Assembly: GCA_025055055.1 (NCBI GenBank)
Contig: JANWYX010000003.1
Span: forward strand, 1-17,255
Direction of reading: 5' to 3'
Source of the DNA: Caldilinea sp.
Lineage (GTDB): Bacteria > Chloroflexota > Anaerolineae > Caldilineales > Caldilineaceae
Length of the DNA stretch: 17,255 bases
Under the pieces are notes generated by a model. It worked only from the letters and a program-made list of their open reading frames with translations. It searched no databases and was not told where the DNA came from. This document shows, piece after piece, positions 11,859-17,255 of this stretch; within the stretch, counting starts at the first letter, position 1, and each line of letters opens with the position of its first letter. Both the position numbers and the translations under genes were made by a program.

Positions 11859-12924
11859 TTACCGAAACGCCGCCGGACTGGAAGGCTTTCGATGTTGCAG
11901 GGATTGTTGCGCCGCCAGTACGCTCGCCACCGCACGACGATCGTCCACCGCAGTGGCAAGCGGCGCCTCGCCGAGGCGGACGGCGGCCAGAAATCGGGCA
12001 ACGCTTGCGCGATATGGATCGATAGCGTCGACCGAAAGGTGTTGCACCTCCTCCCCGCGTTGCAATGCAAGTCGGCTATCCGGATCGCCGGGCCGACAGT
12101 ATAAAGCAGTCAAACGACCGGTCTCCCCGTAGACCGTGATGCGCGTCGGCGCATGCGGCAGCACAAAGGAATCGTGAACGATCGCCGGCGTTCCTCCGCG
12201 GAGTCGCAGAACGCTGAGCGCGTCCTCTTCGCTCTCGCTGCCTAGCAGGTTCTGGAGAGGATGCGTCTGGATTTCCACCGGATCGCTCAGCAGCAGGTAG
12301 GCCAACAGGTCGATGTCGTGTAAGAGGCGGTCCCACAAAACGCCGCCAAAAGGTCGCTTGAGACGCCAGCTCCGTCGATCGAGCGGCAGCAGAGCAGTGT
12401 TGTCGATTTGCACGCCGAGCGTCGCACCGATCGAGTCTTCCCGGAGCAGATCGCGCAGCCGTCGCACCGCTCCCGTCGCCCGCCAGGCATAATTCACTGC
12501 CAGCACTACGCTGCGGTGACGGGCCAGATGTTCGAGTTCGCGACTTTCATCGAGATCGTCGCTGAGCGGCGGCTCACAGAGCACGTGTTTGCCGGCCATA
12601 AGGGCGGCGCGCACGGTCTCCGCATGATGGCGTGGATGGTTGCCAACGTAAACGCAGTGTACGTCCCGGCGCTCCAGCAACGATGTCAGGTCGTCGCCGG
12701 CGTAAACGACGCCGTGCATCGAGGCGAATTGTTGCGCCCGCTGCAAATTATGGCTGTGGACGGCGGCCACGTAGGCGCTCATAACATCCGTGGCGCCTAC
12801 GGCGGGTGGTTGTTGCTGAATTGCAGGCGCCATCCAGCGGGCGGCGACCCGGCTGGCGCCCGCAATCAGAAATCCGATGGAGCGTTCATCGAGCCTACGC
12901 AGCGTGAGCGTGGGAGACGGCGCG

Positions 12925-12932
<8 letters not shown>
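11859..12932 (-). CDS. Gfo/Idh/MocA-family oxidoreductase-like protein
   Basis: A 357-residue member of the NAD(P)-dependent sugar/inositol oxidoreductase family. The N-terminal Rossmann fold (about 18-140) has GFLIAGASRVAARWMAPAI (20-38), VHCVYVGNHPRHHAETVRAAL (91-111) and AGKHVLCEPPL (113-123); the C-terminal alpha/beta domain has GGVLWDRLLHDIDLLAYLL (196-214) with the usual histidine (H205). The family's catalytic EKP motif reads EPP here (120-122), so the lysine is replaced by proline and normal dehydrogenation is doubtful. The Gly motif IAGAS is also looser than GxGxxG. Its ATG overlaps the parB stop by eight bases (12925-12932), so it is translationally coupled and is the last gene of the parA-parB run. 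Substrate and any link with segregation are unknown. Confidence 0.88.
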
Positions 12933-13845
<913 letters not shown>

Positions 13846-13860
13846 CGCAAACCCCCATCT

Positions 13861-14676
<816 letters not shown>

Positions 14677-14789
14677 GGTCGGTCGGTTTGGTTTCCTTCG
14701 CGCCGCGCATTGCGTTGCGGGTGCATTTTCGGCAAGAGAATATTACTGTACCTCATGGCATTTTGCGCAATCGCTCGCCGCAGCACTCT

Positions 14790-15707
14790 CTAAAACTTTG
14801 TCTGTTCAACGAACGTTGGTTCGAAAGGATGCGCTTCCATGTATGCAAGGATTTCTTGACGGGTGGGGATGCCGGTCGTTCCTACATGTTCGACGCTCAT
14901 CGAGGCTGCCACATTGCCAAAGCGCGCCGCTAAAATGGGATCGCCTGTCTCTTCGAGACGGATCAGAAACGCAGTGGTGAAAATATCGCCGGCGCCCGTT
15001 GGGTCGACCTCCACGGCCGGGCGCGGCGGAATTTTTGTCTCTAGAATGCCGCCGTCCGGCCGGCGTTGGAAGACGGTTGAGCCGTCGCGGTATTCTGTGA
15101 CCACGATCAGGGGCACGTGGTCGAACGCCGGCGCCAGTCGCTCCCATTCATAGTCAATATCCTCCAGGGACAACACCAGCGCATCCAAGTGTGGCAGGAT
15201 CTGCTCTGCGCTCTCCCATGGTTTGCTGTGCACACGGCCATCGGCGTCCCAGCGGCGCATCCAACCTTGTGGGACCGCCGCCACGAGCGTCTCCGGAGGA
15301 AAGAGCGCAGCGACGTCAGGCTCGATCTCGTCGGCGATAGGGCCGAGCAGCACCATATCCGGACGTCGACAGGCGACAGGGATGTCGGAGCCGCGAATGG
15401 GGGGCGCAGGCGTGAAACAGTATTGGATGCGGCCATGAGGCGTGTAGATGTTGGCGAAAGTGGTGGTCGATGGAGAAGGCAAGACAATCAGTTGCGCCGA
15501 GGGCGGCATGGCCGAAAGGTCGGTCTCCGGCCCCGCACGCGTGATCACCGTTGGACGCCGACCGAGTCGGTCGGCAACGACTGCAGCGAAGGTGACCGTT
15601 CCTCCTAGGCGATAGGCGTCGAAACGATCGATGTCGATCAGATCGCGGGTGACGTTGCCGACCAACAGAATGTCCACTGCGAGGCGAGAAGATGTTTCCT
15701 GAGACAT
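14790..15707 (-). CDS. PfkB-family carbohydrate kinase
   Basis: Predicted ATP-dependent kinase of the ribokinase/PfkB fold, 305 residues. The N-terminal half has the GG substrate-lid motif YRLGGTVTFAAVVADRLG (32-49), and the C-terminal half the signature VDPTGAGDIFTTAFLIRL (234-251), with D241 as catalytic base and the anion hole GAG. The protein is a divergent member: the middle section (about 100-170) shows no motif I can tie to ribose, fructose, adenosine or inositol, so the substrate is open. The ATG at 15707 with AGGG five bases upstream is preferred to a GTG at 15740. It lies between jag and parA, where such a kinase is not a usual neighbour; 123 bp separate it from jag and 113 bp from parA. 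Confidence 0.9.
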   Translation of the reverse strand: MSQETSSRLAVDILLVGNVTRDLIDIDRFDAYRLGGTVTFAAVVADRLGRRPTVITRAGPETDLSAMPPSAQLIVLPSPSTTTFANIYTPHGRIQYCFTPAPPIRGSDIPVACRRPDMVLLGPIADEIEPDVAALFPPETLVAAVPQGWMRRWDADGRVHSKPWESAEQILPHLDALVLSLEDIDYEWERLAPAFDHVPLIVVTEYRDGSTVFQRRPDGGILETKIPPRPAVEVDPTGAGDIFTTAFLIRLEETGDPILAARFGNVAASMSVEHVGTTGIPTRQEILAYMEAHPFEPTFVEQTKF

Positions 15708-15830
15708 GGCAACCCTATCGATTTGGGGCGTCCTGCACACGTTCCCCCGAAGGTTGACTGTGCATCGGATGAATGCCGAGATGGTGACGCAACTGTGCTC
15801 GGGACGTTGCGCTTGGATTGCGTCTATCTT

Positions 15831-16703
15831 TCACGCCGATTTGCGAGGAAGAATTTGCACCTTGCGTCGCTCGCCCTCTCCGCTGCTTTCGGTGACGACA
15901 TCGGGGTGATCGCGCAGGGTGAGGTGAATAATGCGGCGTTCGCTGGCCGGCATCGGCTCGAGCGCCAGCGCTCGCCCGGTCTGTGCAACCTGCTGCGCAG
16001 ACCGTAAGGCGAGTTGCGACAGATGCTCCATGCGCCGCCGACGATAGCCCTGCACATCTACGACGATGTTCTTCCAACGGTGAAGGCGCTGATTCACCAT
16101 CAGACGCACGAGATATTGCAGGTTGTTGAGCGTGTCCCCGCGTCGGCCGATGAGGGGATTCAAATCCTTGCCGTGCAAGTCGAGCAACAGATATCGCTGT
16201 TCATTGTCGGCGTCCGGCTCGCGCCACTCGGCGACGACTGTGGCCTCGAAGCCCATGAGGCGCACAACATTGCCGAGCAGCTCGCCGGCAAGTTGAGCCA
16301 ACTGTTCCTCTTCTTCGGCGGTGGAGGGCTCCACTGCCTCGGCTGGCTCGAACTCTTCTGCTTTCTCCGCCTCGGTTAGGGGGAGAGCATCAGAAGCTTG
16401 TGTGGATGGAGAAATTGATTCGGCTCCGCTCATGGCGGCAGCTCGAGCATCGACCTCGTGCTGCCGGGGCGCTTCGGGAGAAGGTGGAGCAGAGACGGCG
16501 GTCGCCTCAAAATGGGGCGTTGCGCTCACCTGACGCGGCTTGATGCGCACTTGCGCCGGTTCGCTGCCCAGTCCAAAGATGCCGCGGCTGCCCCGACTGA
16601 TAATTTCAATTTCCGCCTCAGCTTGGTTGAGGCCAAGGGCGCGCAATCCCTCGGCGATAGCTTCTTCGACGTTCTTGCCGATGAAGATCTGTGCATCTGC
16701 CAT
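15831..16703 (-). CDS. jag: Jag/KhpB RNA-binding protein (Jag-N, KH, R3H)
   Basis: RNA-binding protein encoded with the membrane insertase; in Gram-positive bacteria KhpB with KhpA affects cell elongation and binds many RNAs. The 290 residues show the Jag-N domain (1-56, FIGKNVEEAIAEGLRALG and SRGIFGLGSEPAQV), a long acidic, low-complexity linker (about 60-135) rich in Glu, Ala, Pro and Ser, a KH domain (about 137-218) with the GxxG loop in LIGRRGDTL (184-192), and an R3H domain (about 225-287) with R256-x3-H260. All three domains look intact. It starts three bases after the yidC stop, with GAGGAAG inside the end of yidC, so the two are one operon and probably coupled. Confidence 0.96.
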   Translation of the reverse strand: MADAQIFIGKNVEEAIAEGLRALGLNQAEAEIEIISRGSRGIFGLGSEPAQVRIKPRQVSATPHFEATAVSAPPSPEAPRQHEVDARAAAMSGAESISPSTQASDALPLTEAEKAEEFEPAEAVEPSTAEEEEQLAQLAGELLGNVVRLMGFEATVVAEWREPDADNEQRYLLLDLHGKDLNPLIGRRGDTLNNLQYLVRLMVNQRLHRWKNIVVDVQGYRRRRMEHLSQLALRSAQQVAQTGRALALEPMPASERRIIHLTLRDHPDVVTESSGEGERRKVQILPRKSA

Positions 16704-16706
16704 GAT

Positions 16707-17255
<549 letters not shown>

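Noticed and set aside
15410..15420. CGTGAAACA, half of a parS site, near parAB
   Set aside because: The other half does not match the 16-bp palindrome, and the site is inside the kinase coding sequence.

Overview
The window is GC-rich bacterial chromosome with dense genes, mostly on the minus strand. Gene content and order (yidC-jag, a PfkB kinase, parA-parB, a CarH-like MerR/B12 regulator, Crp-type regulator, rho) and the protein sequences suggest a Chloroflexota bacterium, perhaps Anaerolineae or Caldilineae. That placement is inference. yidC-jag and parAB usually lie near the chromosome origin, so this is probably an origin-proximal core region and not a mobile island. I see no tRNA, rRNA, insertion sequence, prophage or CRISPR array.

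Layout, left to right. Positions 2-1090 (+) hold the end of an unrecognised multi-pass membrane protein. It converges on, and overlaps, a histidine kinase gene; that kinase and the OmpR-type response regulator upstream of it form one minus-strand operon with a near-consensus promoter. A divergent plus-strand fumC (class II fumarase) ends at a strong bidirectional terminator shared with a minus-strand LysM/M23 cell-wall peptidase gene. The peptidase gene has its own promoter and a leader of about 185 nt closed by a 9-bp inverted repeat, a candidate cis-regulatory RNA. Next come rho with its own intrinsic terminator, a 530-bp intergenic stretch, a Crp/Fnr-family regulator, and a 524-bp AT-richer intergenic stretch full of repeats and a doubtful small plus-strand ORF.

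The most interesting part is 9783-11743. A MerR/B12-binding regulator keeps every residue known to matter for light sensing by adenosylcobalamin in CarH. Its gene overlaps the open frame of a shortened isoprenyl-diphosphate-synthase-like protein that has lost the first aspartate-rich motif and has no second one. A palindrome and 11-bp spaced repeats sit on the regulator's own promoter. This looks like a light/B12-controlled two-gene unit making a sensor and a non-catalytic prenyl-synthase homologue.

The right end is a minus-strand run in the order yidC (partial), jag, PfkB kinase, parA, parB and a Gfo/Idh/MocA-like protein. The last overlaps parB by 8 bp and has proline in place of the usual catalytic lysine. 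The run joins membrane-protein insertion, RNA binding and chromosome segregation with two sugar-metabolism-type genes of unknown substrate.
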